From Heracleum sosnowskyi (Eukaryota; Streptophyta; Magnoliopsida; Apiales; Apiaceae), in assembly GCA_030848705.1 (NCBI GenBank), contig JAUIZM010000024.1:62001-126000 (forward strand): a stretch of 64,000 nt of DNA, read 5' to 3'. Made by a program: the position numbers and the translations under genes. The notes beneath the pieces were generated by a model. It was not told where the DNA came from and ran no database searches. It was given only the letters and a program-made list of their open reading frames with translations. Below are positions 10,642-21,948 of this stretch, piece after piece (position 1 is the first letter of the stretch; each line of letters opens with the position of its first letter).

Positions 10642-12063
10642 CTTAGCTAATTGGCCTTACTTTATGGTTAAAACTTAAATGCATAATCTTTAATTAGTTC
10701 CTTGCCAACATTTAACACTTTGTTTTCTTTTACATGGCTTTTCCTGACTCTCGGAATTTTCTCGGGATTCCTTTTTACTTCTCATTTTTGTTTATAGTGA
10801 CAATATGTTATGTTTAGTATCTTTTAGCTTCAATTTTAAAATAAACAATAAATATATAGAAAATATTTATAGAAAGAAGCATTATCTTAATTTGATTTTC
10901 AAATAATTTATCAGCTTATAGAAAGGAATAACAATTTTCTCTCAGAAAGTTAGTGGTGAAAAGAGATTCATGAGAAGGTGTTAGACATGTCGTTTACTAA
11001 TCCTCACGGCATTGTCCAAAATGAATATATCCCTTGCAGACAGAGAGCAGTACTCCAGAAGGCCCTTGATTACAGATGGCCGTTCGATAGGCCAAATTCA
11101 TGTCTGCCAGCTGCAGCAGGCTTACTATGAAATATCAGTGAGAATATGCGAGGTGGCTAGCTAGCTGACTTCATTGTTTCTGTCTCTTCTATATAACAAA
11201 TCTATTCTTAATGGCTAATGCAGTTCAGCGTTAGTATTTCCATACTTTACGCGTATTGAATGCATGTGATGTTTTTCTATTGCTGATTCCATGTTTACAC
11301 TTAATTTTCCAGCCAAGCTACTGTCTGCATCCATACAATGACAGTTTTTATGCCCCAAGATTATGATATAATACCAGAAAGTTCGGCATTTTATGTCTTG
11401 ATACAATAACATGCTGGTTCTATTTATACTAGTTAAGAAACGCGTGAACAGTAAATACATGCAACACACTGACGCGTCTTTTCCTTGAAAGCCTTTCCTT
11501 GAAACCCAGCTGGCCACCTTATTTTAGGGTTTGAATAAAGACCACCTTGTACGTGTATGCTGAACATGAGAGAGCTGCTGCCACGATATCTATTTTCATG
11601 CATGTGTCACCAGCTGCACATTACACCTATTCTTGTCTTCTTTAGTTTACATTTGAGCCGTGTATTGTAATTTGCACAGCCCACCTATTTTCTTGGCCTT
11701 CATAAAAACACAGCTGCATAGGTGAGATCACATGTATTTGACTTTGAGAATTCCGCTCACCATATTTTCAGGACTCTAGCTGTTATCTTCTTATTTTGTT
11801 TCTGGAAGAGGTTGAATTGTACTATGAGTCTTCTACTTAATTTATGTTAATTATATATTTGATATAATTACTAGCTGCCAACTTTATTTAGATAAGGGTT
11901 TGCATTCTAACAAAGTTAATAACCACAATGCAGATCAAAGATTCATATGTTTATATGGAAAAATATTAATCATAAACTCTGAAGAGCTTATTAAGCTGGA
12001 AAAACTCAAACAATATTCAAATACATAAAAAACACTAGTGCGTTACAGGAATGATGCAGTGAT
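10642..12063. other. Spacer between O-methyltransferase relics
   Basis: No gene is recognised. The first part upstream of the exon-1 fragment keeps a trace of the 5' flank of the intact genes (AATTGGCC near 10650). A 45-codon plus-strand frame at 10987-11124, richer in G and C than its surroundings, is too short to support. The frame on the minus strand at 11215-11517 has no recognisable motif. Confidence 0.5.
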
Positions 12064-12314
12064 CTACACTTTCTTCTGAAATTCCAGAACACTAAAAACA
12101 GCAACGCTGCATATGAGTTCTACATTGAAAAATCCAGATTCCTTTGACAATGCCTCAAATTCGATGTATCCATGATGTTACTTAATTTCGATGTACAACC
12201 TAAGTTTGTATACTCCGGAACTACTGATAATATGACCACCTTACCAAATTCGGCGTTCCAGCAATTTTTTAGAAGCTTTAAGGAGTGTTCATCGCTCCAA
12301 TCATGAAGTATCCA
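12064..12314 (-). pseudogene. O-methyltransferase last-exon remnant
   Basis: This minus-strand piece runs from a splice acceptor (CAG before TGGATACTTCATGA at 12314) to the stop after the KKV-type C-terminus at 12064-12066, as in exon 4 of the intact genes. About 55-60 bp are missing near 12165, where CAAATTC runs directly into GATGTATCC, removing the KERS and NPGG segment. A similar phrase (TTCGATGT) on both sides suggests slippage or recombination between short repeats. No exons 1-3 accompany it. It represents a fifth copy in the cluster. Confidence 0.82.
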
Positions 12315-12315
12315 C

Positions 12316-12352
12316 TGAATTATTGAACAAAAACATCTTGTTCAATAATTCA
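12316..12352. repeat. Perfect 15-bp hairpin at a duplication breakpoint
   Basis: The arms TGAATTATTGAACAA (12316-12330) and its exact reverse complement (12338-12352) surround a 7-base loop. The hairpin sits between the exon remnant on the left and the start of the duplicated 3' flank (12351-12636) on the right. Confidence 0.75.
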
Positions 12353-12636
12353 GTACATATATATCTGGTTGGAAATTTTGTGTTTGGTTTAATTTTGTTG
12401 AACTGAACCATACTCAAACCAGAACAATTATCTATCTTAATATCGACAAGTATCAGAAACGAGGGATGCCTGAAATCCAAAATAAAATCCTTGAACTTTT
12501 ATTCATGATTTCATAAGAAGGTACCACATTTAGGAATCAAAGATTCATGTGTTAATACCGAAATATGCTACTCCAGGAACTCCAGGAAAGTTCAAATCCT
12601 TAAAAACTTAATGTAATACAAGAATGATGCATCAGT

Positions 12637-14169
12637 CTACACTTTCTTATAAAATTCCAAAACACTGTAAGTAGCTGCGTTGCAAATGAGTTCAACAGCT
12701 GCAAATCCAGATTGCTTTGCCAATGCCTCAAATTCTTTCAAACTCCTCTCTTTTCCTCCCTGATATAATGCCAACAATACCATATCATCACCCATGACCT
12801 TGCTTAATTTCGATGAAGAACCTGTGTTCGTATACTTGGGCACAACTGATTCCACAATTACCACCTTACCAAATTCTGGAAGGGCGTTACAGCAATTCCT
12901 TAAAAGCTTCAAGCAGTGTTCATCGCTCCAGTCGTGAAGTATCCACTGCATAACCCAAGTATTCAAAGAATTTAAGAAACAGTTTTATGTTTTGGACAAC
13001 TTTGTAACATTATGCATGTGTATAAGTGTTTCGTAAATGTGAAATAAAACTTAGTTTTTGTATAGCGAAAGTATTCACCTTCATGAAAATGACCTCTCCT
13101 TTTGGGACACTTTCGAACATATCTCCTTCAACATGCTTCACACCTAGCAATCACCAATGAAGCAGGTTCTTATTTATATCTTCATATCATTCCTTAATAA
13201 GGATAGTGACAATATATATATCCGCTTATGAAATAGCCTAATTATTTATTCTAATAATCTCTTCGTTTTCCATTGTGATCTACCGAACCTAACTCAAGAT
13301 AAGAGGCTAAGCCAGCATGAGTTCAGTTACCAGGTAAAGGAGCGGCGTTCTTGATCACATGAGGCAAATCGAAGTTGATTCCCCTAATTTGGGGATATTT
13401 GGCTATGATTTTGGCTAGCGTTGCCCCGGTTCCACCAGCAACGTCTATGATCTCTGTCATCTCCTCGAATCCAGTGTAAACTTCTAAAATCTTCTTCATG
13501 ACTATAGTGGTGTGGTCATACATTGCTTGATTAAAAACATCATTGTATCTGCCGTCTTTTGCAGGGTATTCAAATGCATGCATGCCGTCGTGAGCCTTGT
13601 TAAAAGGAATTCCTCCCTCAAGCACCGCATCTTTCAACTGATACCTGAAGGCATCGATTACATTGTTACAAGCGTTTTACAGGATATACGTGGAGATGTC
13701 TAAAACATTTTAGCGTAAATTTGAAAAATAAAAGAGAGTAGATGAACCAAGAATCAACAAAAACTTTGTCCTGAAGCATAAGCAATAAAGGAGCTAGCGA
13801 AACCCCATCTTCGTCCGCAATGTAATGTTTGCAGATACTTGCTAGACTGTACAAACTCTTCTCTTTGCCATCTTCTTCAACTACTACTGTCCTGATAAGG
13901 ATGGAATTGGCAGCCAAAAACCGGAGAATTCGCTCAAGCATGGCCTCAGCTGCAGGATTTTGTGTGGGAAGATGAGCTACAATATCATCACTAGACAGCT
14001 TTTTAGCATCATCTCCGAAAGGAGAAGTGCCACCAACAGAAGCAGCTTTGGCCATGATCTCAAATAAACCAAGCTCAATAGCAGCTTTCATTACCATTCC
14101 AAGAATCATGCCACTATTTAAGTGCAGTGCCCTTGTAAATTCATTGGCATCTTCAACTTCTTTTGACAT
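12637..14169 (-). CDS. Class II O-methyltransferase (COMT-like), intact gene A
   Basis: The gene has four exons on the minus strand: 13748-14169, 13331-13644, 13079-13143 and 12637-12945, with GT-AG introns, giving 369 residues, typical for the caffeic acid O-methyltransferase family. Enzymes of this family move a methyl group from S-adenosylmethionine to a phenolic hydroxyl in the cytosol and act as dimers. Visible are an N-terminal dimerisation region, the SAM-binding motif (IIDVAGGTGA, about residues 206-215, usual VGGGTG) and the catalytic His-Asp in WILHDWSD (H271, D272) with Glu 299 and Glu 333. The position matching the substrate-site Asn of alfalfa COMT is Tyr 328, and the next residue is Gln instead of Pro, unlike gene B. 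Substrate is unknown; these changes may alter or weaken activity. The start is the ATG shared by all copies. A TATA box lies about 65 bp upstream. Head-to-tail with gene B, 542 bp away. Confidence 0.9.
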
Positions 14170-14230
14170 CTTAGTTGATCGTCCTTTTACAAGTCTTCTG
14201 ACATGAAATTCTTAAGAATATGTTATGCAG

Positions 14231-14239
14231 TTATATAAA
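14231..14239 (-). promoter_or_regulatory. TATA box of O-methyltransferase gene A
   Basis: The minus strand reads TTTATATAA about 65 bp before the ATG at 14169. Between it and the ATG, a phrase around ATTCTTAAGAATA is shared with the leader of gene B, so the promoter region was duplicated along with the gene. Confidence 0.6.
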
Positions 14240-14711
14240 CTTCGAAGCTACCTGTTCTACTAGCCAACACGACTACCGCAAGCGTACAACATCATAGTTG
14301 ATTCACGCACAACACGACTTGCTTGATTTGTTTATTAAAAATGTGTAGAAACTAAAACTTTCTCATCTTTTTACAATAATAGACCAACTCCCAGTCAAAC
14401 TAGAACAACCAACGCACATTATTTGTTTGCTTTTGGCATGTTACTTTCTAACAAATTTCAGAACCAACAAATTGAAACTAACACACACATGAGAAGAAGA
14501 ATTTTGCAGGGGTGAAATTGTAAGTGTATACTGTGAAACTCAGATACAAACATATTGATTTTAACAATTTCATTCAAATTGTTAACTAGCAAAAAAAAAC
14601 ACAATTTCATTCATATTAAAAAGTTTTAATAGAGCTGGAAAAACTCCAGCAATGGTTCAAATCCGTTGAAGGCTTGAAGCTTATTGATGTACCAAGGAGT
14701 GATGCAACAGT

Positions 14712-16181
14712 CTACACTTTCTTATGAAATTCCAAAACACTGTAAACAGCTGCGTTGCATATGAATTGTACTGCTGCAAATCCAGATTGCTTTGCCAATG
14801 CCTCAAATTCCTTTAAACTCCTCTCCTTTCCTCCCGGATTTAATGCCAACATTATCATATCATTATCCATGACGGTGCATAATTTCGATGAACAACCTGC
14901 ATTCTTATAATCGGGCACTACTGATTCTACAATCACCACCTTACCAAATTCTGGAAGCGCGTTACAGCAATTCTTTAGAAGCTTCAAGCAGTGGTCATCG
15001 CTCCAGTCGTGAAGTATCCACTGCATAACCCAAGTATTCAAAGAATTTAAAAAAACAGGTTAATATTTTAGACAACTTTGTAACGTTCTCTGTATTCATA
15101 TATATGAAATTAAGCTTAGTTTTGTTGAGCAAAAGTATTCACCTTCATAAAAATGACCTCTCCTTTTGGGACACTTTCGAACATATCTCCTCCAACATGC
15201 TCTACCCCTAGCACCAATGAATCAAGTATGTACATTTCATTTCATTATTTGTTTAAACTTAGTGACAACATATTTAGATTTCTACGGAATTGCCTAATTA
15301 ATTACCAGATAAAGGAGCAGCATTTTTAATGACATGAGGCAAATCAAAGTTGATTCCCCTGATTTGTGGATATTTGGCTATGATTTTGGCTAGTGTTGCC
15401 CCTGTTCCACCACCAACGTCTATGATCTCTGTGATCCCTTCGAATCCAGTGTAAACCTCTAAAATCTTCTTCATGACTACAGTGGTGTGGTTATACATTG
15501 CTTGATTAAAAACATCGTTGAATCTGCCGTCTTTTGCAGGGTATTCAAATGCATGCATGCCTTCATGAGCTCTGTTAAAGGGAATTCCTCCCTCAAGCAG
15601 TGCATCTTTTAACTGGTACCTGAAGGCATTAATTATATTGTTTCAAGCGTTTAATCATGAATCCAAAACAGATCCTGTAGTATATAATTACCCAGTTTTA
15701 CAGGGAGATGTCTAAAGCATTTTAGTGTAAAATTTGAAAGATAAAGAGAGTAGACAAACCAAGAATCAATTATAACTTTGTCATGAAGCATAACCAATAA
15801 AGGAGCTAGTGAAACTCCATCTTCATCAGCAATGTAATTTTTGCAGATACTTGCTAGACTATACAAACTCTTTTCTTGGCCATCTTCGGCAGCTACTTGT
15901 GTCCGGATAAGGATGGAATTAGCAGCCAAAAACCGGAGAATTCGCTCAAGCATGGACGTAGCTGCAGGATTTTGTGTGGGAAGATGAGCTACAATATCAT
16001 CACTAGACAGCTTTTTAGCATCATCTCCGAAAGGAGAAGTACCATTAACAGCAGCAGCTTTGGCCATGACCTCAAACAAATCAACCTCAATAGCAGCCTT
16101 CATTACCATTCCAAGAATATTGCCACTATTTAACTGCAGAACCCTTGTAAATTCATTGGCATCTTCATCTTCTTTTGACAT
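14712..16181 (-). CDS. Class II O-methyltransferase (COMT-like), intact gene B
   Basis: Four exons on the minus strand, 15760-16181, 15306-15619, 15143-15207 and 14712-15020, have exactly the same lengths (422, 314, 65, 309 bp) as gene A and encode 369 residues. The SAM motif is canonical (VDVGGGTGA), the catalytic pair lies in WILHDWSDDHC, and the substrate-site segment LALNPGGKERS keeps the Asn-Pro lost in gene A. On these grounds gene B is the better candidate for a normal SAM-dependent phenolic O-methyltransferase; the acceptor (caffeate, a phenylpropene, a coumarin or another phenol) cannot be read from sequence. It is the most upstream copy of the cluster. The 14170-14711 spacer between the genes holds only gene A's promoter and gene B's 3' flank. 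Confidence 0.92.
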
Positions 16182-16254
16182 CTTATCTTATAAATTAATT
16201 GGCCTTGTGGTGAAAAAAATGCTTGTATTCTTGAATCTTAAGAATAAGTTGTAA

Positions 16255-16263
16255 TTTATATAT
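16255..16263 (-). promoter_or_regulatory. TATA box of O-methyltransferase gene B
   Basis: The minus strand reads ATATATAAA within CACATATATAAATTAC, roughly 75-80 bp upstream of the ATG at 16181. The intervening leader carries a TTCTTAAGATTC phrase and AATTGGCC, resembling the leader of gene A and the exon-1 fragment. Confidence 0.55.
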
Positions 16264-16834
16264 GTGTGTGTAAATGTAGTTCAACTGGATTTCAACCAAT
16301 ACTGCAGCTACCTATGTAAAGTAGTCGATTTGTAATCTCATTGGGTAGAATCATTTTTCTTTACATTATTGGTTTGTGGACAATAATGTTAGCGTTGTTT
16401 TACCCATTTAACTTTGTTGCAAATGAGATTCCTCAGTCCATGATAGATGAGTCAGTCTGTTGTTGGAATTTTTTGACAGGATATTCAGAGGGCATCTTAT
16501 CTTTCGGAAACAACTGACATTTCGGATGATATCAACCCGGCCTGTTCGATTCCGATCCACTCCTCGATTGCTAGAGATATTGAATGAATATGGGTTGAGA
16601 GTCACCATTCCAACCACTCAACAGACTCCTTCACTTAAAGTGTAGTGGCGGGCGGGACGGCTGGCCATATCCTCCTATTTTAAGTGGATGGCATTTGGCA
16701 GGTCATTAATCATTAATCAAAATATTCTTTTTAAAAAGCCTTTACTAGAAAATTATAGCTTATTGGTCAATTATCTTGTTTAAAACGAGGTAATTTATAC
16801 AGTAACTATATTCTTTTTATTAATGATCTTGTTT

Positions 16835-16899
16835 TTCAAAGGCATTTAACGCACTTACCGTACAAGTTATCTTCTTTATGTGTGTTAAATGCCTTTGAA
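16835..16899. repeat. 20-bp inverted repeat (hairpin)
   Basis: Arms of 20 bp, 16835-16854 and 16880-16899, are reverse complements with one mismatch (which would be a G:U pair in RNA) around a 25-base loop. The shared core is AAAGGCATTTAAC. It could be a remnant of a small inverted-repeat transposon or a small-RNA precursor. Confidence 0.7.
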
Positions 16900-16935
16900 A
16901 TTATTCCTAATTAATCCTTTAAATTTTGCGAGTAA

Positions 16936-16995
16936 TTTTGTAAATTGATTTATTTTCTTTTTTTTGACACTGGATTTTGGTACCATGTTATACAA
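16936..16995 (+). repeat. Direct repeat pair, 60 bp, copy 1
   Basis: This sequence and 17395-17454 share about 57 of 60 bases, including GATTTATTTTCTTTTTTT and TGGTACCATGTTATACAA. The copies are 400 bp apart in direct orientation, so the interval may be an insertion flanked by duplicated ends or a recombined element. Confidence 0.8.
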
Positions 16996-17394
16996 CCAAT
17001 GTTACTCTGACTCGGATACGGAATGTCTATGTTACTACTCTGACTCGGGTACGGAGTGTCGAACACGACACATATCCGAGTGTCGGACTTGAAACTCTGA
17101 AAATTAGGAACACGGGGACATTGTCCTATTTTTAGAGACGGCTACGAGAACACATCATAATATATTAATAAACAAATATGGTAGGTTATCTTAACAAAAA
17201 GTAACAATTAAACTCAGGTTAAACAAATTTTTTTAGAGGACTTTGCAAATTAGGCGTCTCCTCTTCTTTTATTACATCATTGGTTCTTTCATTCTTCTCA
17301 AATATCTACTTTGAACCATCAATTTGACTAATATTTGATCTTTAAGTTGAACCATCATAATATTGTGGAGAAATGGAATGCGAGTGACTACGAT

Positions 17395-17454
17395 TTTCGT
17401 AAATCGATTTATTTTCTTTTTTTCGACACTGGATTTTGGTACCATGTTATACAA
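17395..17454 (+). repeat. Direct repeat pair, 60 bp, copy 2
   Basis: This is the partner of 16936-16995, differing at a few positions such as AAATCGAT in place of AAATTGAT. Confidence 0.8.
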
Positions 17455-18837
17455 AAGTAGTATCAGTGTTTTCAACTCCTCAACATGAAAGTTTTGCATT
17501 GCATTTCTCTTGCTCCATAGTCCATATAGGATATGGAATATATGATGACCCGCTGATAACGGGCCTGTCAGACCCAAAATAGAGCTGTATATGAAGTGTT
17601 GTAAGTTGTGTAGAACAGATAAGCCCATAAAATGTGAATATTTGGGATGGTTTGTAAACGGGTCAAAGATATGGATCGGTTTTCGAATCATGGCCATTTT
17701 GTTCATGCATCACATCTTTTGAGTTTGACGAATTGAAATTTCTATTATTGTTTGATTTGACACGCATGTGCAAGTTTTGTAATTATGCAGTAGATCTTAT
17801 GGTGTTTTTTTTCTTTAATTATGTTCTCTATTCATTTCTAGTTCATAGGGTCATTAACAACAGAACACCGTTTTACTAAACAAACACTAATCTTGATCTG
17901 TTGTTGATCACAATCTGATCACATGTACGATTCCAACAAAATTCTATAGCTGTTTTAGTTGTACACTTGTGTCATTCATATAAATACATATATTTACATT
18001 GACAATAACTAATATATCAAGTAACATATAAGTGAGCGAGTATCGAACTCAAAACGTAATTGGATTAAGAGAGAAAATGAATGCTCAGACTAATATATCG
18101 TATAACTCTCGTGCTGTACGTACATGCATAATATTTTGGTTGAAAACTGAGAAGAACAGAGGAAAGGTGTAAATCTGAAATAGTGATTACTTGGAGTAAA
18201 AGCGAAAAAATGTAGAGTAATGAATGTCTAATAAACGTCCTTCCCGCCTTTTTCCTGTTAATTGCTGTCATTTCGTGGCCTTTATCTCTTTGGATGCCTT
18301 TTTTATAACAACAAATTTTCAATCTCACTCCTTTATATTCCCCCCTTTTACCTGCTTAGATTTAGCAATTTCATCATTTCAGACCTATGCAGACAACGTA
18401 AATATACACATCTATGCATAGAATAACTCTTGCTAGCTTGTGATAAAGTCCAACTCAAATTTTCAAACAGTTTGATATACATGTGTTCTGTGGGGTATCC
18501 ATAATAGTTTGAACACTACTTAAATCAATGATCCATCGGTCCATGATCGATAAGGTCCGATACGTTACGGATTCGATTTTCGCTTACCCATTTATATTTT
18601 ACCAACTCTAATAGTTTATTTGGATAGTTTAAAAAAAAAATGCAATGACCCACCTCAGAGAGCAGGGCCATTAATTTGAACTCCACCTGTTAGACAAAAA
18701 TGGCCAAAGTGTTTAACCAACATCAATCTTCTCAACTGGCTCTCTGTTTTGTATCTTACTTGGTCTGCTTAGCACAACATTCCAATCTTTTTTATCTGTA
18801 AATATCACATTTTCCTTTTGTGTTTCATCTACTATCC

Positions 18838-21800
18838 ATGGACAAACAGCAACAGCAGTTGTCTTTTGCCAAGTGCTCGCGCCAGCAGAGATGCAGTGAA
18901 TGGTTCGTTTCTTTGTTATAAAAATTTCATTTCATACAAATTTCACTAATGAAGTTTCAATTTTTTTGCTAATGCTGTAATTTCCTCATAGCTTAACTTA
19001 GTCTTGGAACCTTTCAATGTGTAGAGGGAGATTTCACTTAATTCTTGTAAGCGTAAGCACATGTTTACGAATTAAATGCCGAAAAAACTCTAGATTCAGA
19101 CTAGTAAACAAACCTACTCAATTGATGTCGTAAAGCACAGCACAAGTACAGATATAGGTAATGTAGCAATGGTTTAGGCATTTCCTGAGTCCAGTAGTAG
19201 CAGCAAAATGTTTTTATCGAAGAATTTTTCGGGTCATTTATAGTTTTCATACAAATTCAGTTGTTTCTCCAACTTCGGTTTACTTATCATGTTCTGCAGG
19301 ATGTTTCATGACGTTCGTAGTGACATAGCAATTGAAGTAAATGGTGGATCATTTCCTCTGCACAAGGTAACATGTATGATCGACAAGTATCTGTGATATA
19401 TCGACTACAAGAACTAATTAAGATTGGTTTTTAATCTTTCTAGTTTGATGTAGTCTGTTCATCTCAGTATTCTTTATAGTTCCAATAGGATTCTGATACA
19501 CCACCTTAATCTCGATACCATATGGAAGCATCAATGTAGATAAACTTTATAAAATCGTGATAAAAACACTTGTGCCATTGATATCACTACGAAGACATTA
19601 GTATTAGATACAGAGTACCTTGAGATAACTAACCGACAGTCTGTTTTCGTTCTACATTATTCATATCTTTCCTATTTATACAAAATTAACTTTTCACGTA
19701 TTGTTAGTGTAGTTTCCTCTTGTGTCGCGTTGTGGGAGGATGCGGAAGTTGGTAGCAGAAAACAGGGGTTCAGATATCTGTAGGATAGAGCTTCTTAACC
19801 TACCTGGAGGAGCTGAGTCATTTGAGCTGGCTGCGAAATTTTGCTATTGCATTAATTTTGAGATCACATCGGCTAATGTTGCTCAACTTCTCTGCGTCTC
19901 TGATTACCTTGAAATGACTGAGGAGTTTTCAAGTAACAACCTTGGGTCCCGCACTGAAGAATATCTTGAGAGCATTGTCTGCAAGAACCTTGAAATGTGT
20001 GTTGCAGTACTGCAACAATGTGAAAACCTACTCCCTTTCGCTGATGAGCTGAAAATTGTTGGCAGATGCATTGATGGTATAGTATCCAAAGCATGTGTTG
20101 AACAGATCGCTTCAAGCTTCTCTCGCTTGGAATATAGTAGCTCTGGAAGACTTCAGATGAATCGGCAGGCAAAATGTGAAGGAGACTGGTGGATTGAAGA
20201 TTTGTCTGGTCTACGGATTGACTTGTATGAAAGAGTTATTACAGCAATGAAATGTCGTGGAGTTCGACCTGAAAGTATTGGTGAATCACTGATGAATTAT
20301 GCTCAGAAAGAATTGACAAAAAAGTCTGGTTTTTGGAACTCATCGAACCAACCAAACCTGGTAACTGAATTTAGTGGACATGAAAGACTTGTGGTTGAGT
20401 CGATCGTTAGCCTTCTTCCAGTTGAAAAACAGGTCATTCCCATTACCTTTCTTTTTGGTCTATTGCGGAAATCTGTAATGCTTGATTGCTCAGTTGCTTG
20501 TAGACTTGATCTCGAGAGGCGGATTGGCTCCCAGTTAGATGTAGCCACCCTTGATGATCTTTTAATCCCTTCCTTCTGCCATGCATCTGACACTTTATTT
20601 GATGTTGATACTGTTCATAGAATCTTGGTTAAATTTTCTCAGCAAGATGATAGTGACGATGACATAGAAGATGGCTCACTCTTTGGATCGGATAGTCTTG
20701 GTTCACCTTCTCAAACTGCACTTGTCAAAGTTTCGAAATTAGTGGATAACTACCTTGCAGAAATTGCACCTGATGCAAACCTTGAGGTTACTAAGTTTAT
20801 AGCCATTGCAAAATCTTTGCCATCAGATGCTCGCACCGCTCATGATGGATTATATAGAGCTATTGACGTCTACCTCAAAGTAAGTGTTGGTTACTACGTC
20901 AAATATGCCTATTACTCCAGCAATATATCCTGGGAGACCTGATCTGGGATTATCAATAACGCAAAGTCTAAATTTTAATTAATTTAAAAACATTCTGTAT
21001 GATCTGGGTAATGACCTAGAAAGCAGGGATTCTTTGGTCACCCGACGAATCCCCGTATCCTTACGCACCCCCTATCGGATACTCGGATTCTTGGGGATAC
21101 TCCGATGTTGAAAATTCTCAATTCAAATAAATTTTTTCAACAATTTATACTACAAACATAAGTGATTTCAGTCTAAGTTCTTGTGTTTTAAATGCTTATA
21201 TCATGTATTTGATTCAATTTGCATATAACTATTAGTTTTATTAATAGATTTCATCATTCATAACATCAAATATATATTTGAAATATAAATATATGTGCCG
21301 TATCCCCCCGCACCCGAATCCCCATATTTTTTTATTTGCTGAATCCATGTATCCCCGCACAACGCACCCGCATCCCCGCACCCGTATCCTTGCTTCTTAG
21401 GTAATGACTCTTTTCTAACTATTAGTACTAAATGCTTACTGCAGGCTCATCAGGGGTTGTCTGATACAGACAAGCAGCAGCTCTGCAGACTGATTGATTT
21501 CCAAAAGCTTTCGCAAGAAGCTGGTTCACATGCTGCACAAAATGAACGACTTCCTCTGCAATCAATGGTCCAAGTCCTTTACATTGAACAGTTGAGACTT
21601 CGTAACGCCTTGTCTAATTCTGATCCTGATCATATCAACGGTGGGGCTTTTAGTGCTGCAATGTCTCCACGAGATAACTATGCATCATTGAGGAGGGAAA
21701 ACCGGGAACTGAAACTTGAACTAACTCGGCTGCGTATGAGACTTAATGATTTAGAGAAAGAACAGGTTTGTATGAAGAAGAACATGGAGAAATCTGAATC

Positions 21801-21948
21801 TAATAATTTTATTAGTTCGTTTTCAAAGAAACTGGGCAGATTGAACTTTTTTGGGTCTAGTTCTTCACGAGGATCAAGTTCTCCCTCGCAGAACTCGCAA
21901 AGAATGGATACCAAGGTAATTGAGAGGACAGTAACAAGCGCAGTTTAG
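18838..21948 (+). CDS. BTB/POZ-NPH3 domain protein
   Basis: Four exons, 18838-18902, 19300-19366, 19713-20879 and 21445-21948, join in frame to 600 residues with GT-AG introns. Proteins of the NPH3/RPT2 family act as adaptors, often at the plasma membrane, linking light or auxin signalling to CUL3-type ubiquitin ligases. The N-terminus is a short Gln-rich leader, followed by the BTB start (DVRSDIAIEVNGGSFPLHK, about residues 25-44), NLPGGAESFELAAKFCY, then the NPH3 domain from GDWWIEDLSGLRIDLYERVI through LDDLLIPSF and DGLYRAIDVYLK to HAAQNERLPLQSMVQVLYIEQ. A coiled coil follows (RRENRELKLELTRLRMRLNDLEKE), then a Ser-rich tail. FCYCINF has Cys where FCYGINF is usual. Length fits the family. 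The exact subgroup is not assigned. The start is the first ATG in frame with the BTB domain. Intron 3 carries a small transposon that leaves splicing signals untouched. Confidence 0.94.
21016..21399. mobile_element. MITE-like inverted-repeat transposon in intron 3 of the NPH3 gene
   Basis: About 385 bp begin CTAGAAAGCAGGGAT and end with the imperfect reverse complement ATCCTTGCTTCTTA(G). Flanking copies of GGTAATGAC (21007-21015 and 21400-21408) form an 8-9 bp target duplication, depending on whether the terminal G belongs to the element. Subterminal regions contain repeated CCCCGCACCCG(T/A)ATCC phrases. There is no coding capacity. An 8-bp duplication would suggest hAT, a 9-bp one Mutator; I cannot decide. 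Confidence 0.75.

Larger units (their letters stand above)
16264..18837. other. Intergenic DNA with short repeats
   Basis: No gene is recognised. A minus-strand frame at 17272-17706 (144 codons) overlaps a repeat and shows no known domain. A G/C-rich phrase family (GACTCGG(A/G)TACGGA, then CGAACACGACACAT) lies at 17005-17100 and resembles dispersed plant repeats. A hairpin and a direct repeat pair are listed separately. The last part is the leader region of the NPH3 gene. Confidence 0.5.

Noticed and set aside
11215..11517. 100-codon minus-strand frame
   Set aside because: No motif, no splice context and no neighbours that fit; length is within chance for this much sequence.
17272..17706. 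144-codon minus-strand frame
   Set aside because: It runs through the 60-bp direct repeat, has no recognisable domain and shows ordinary AT-rich spacer composition, so I do not call it a gene.
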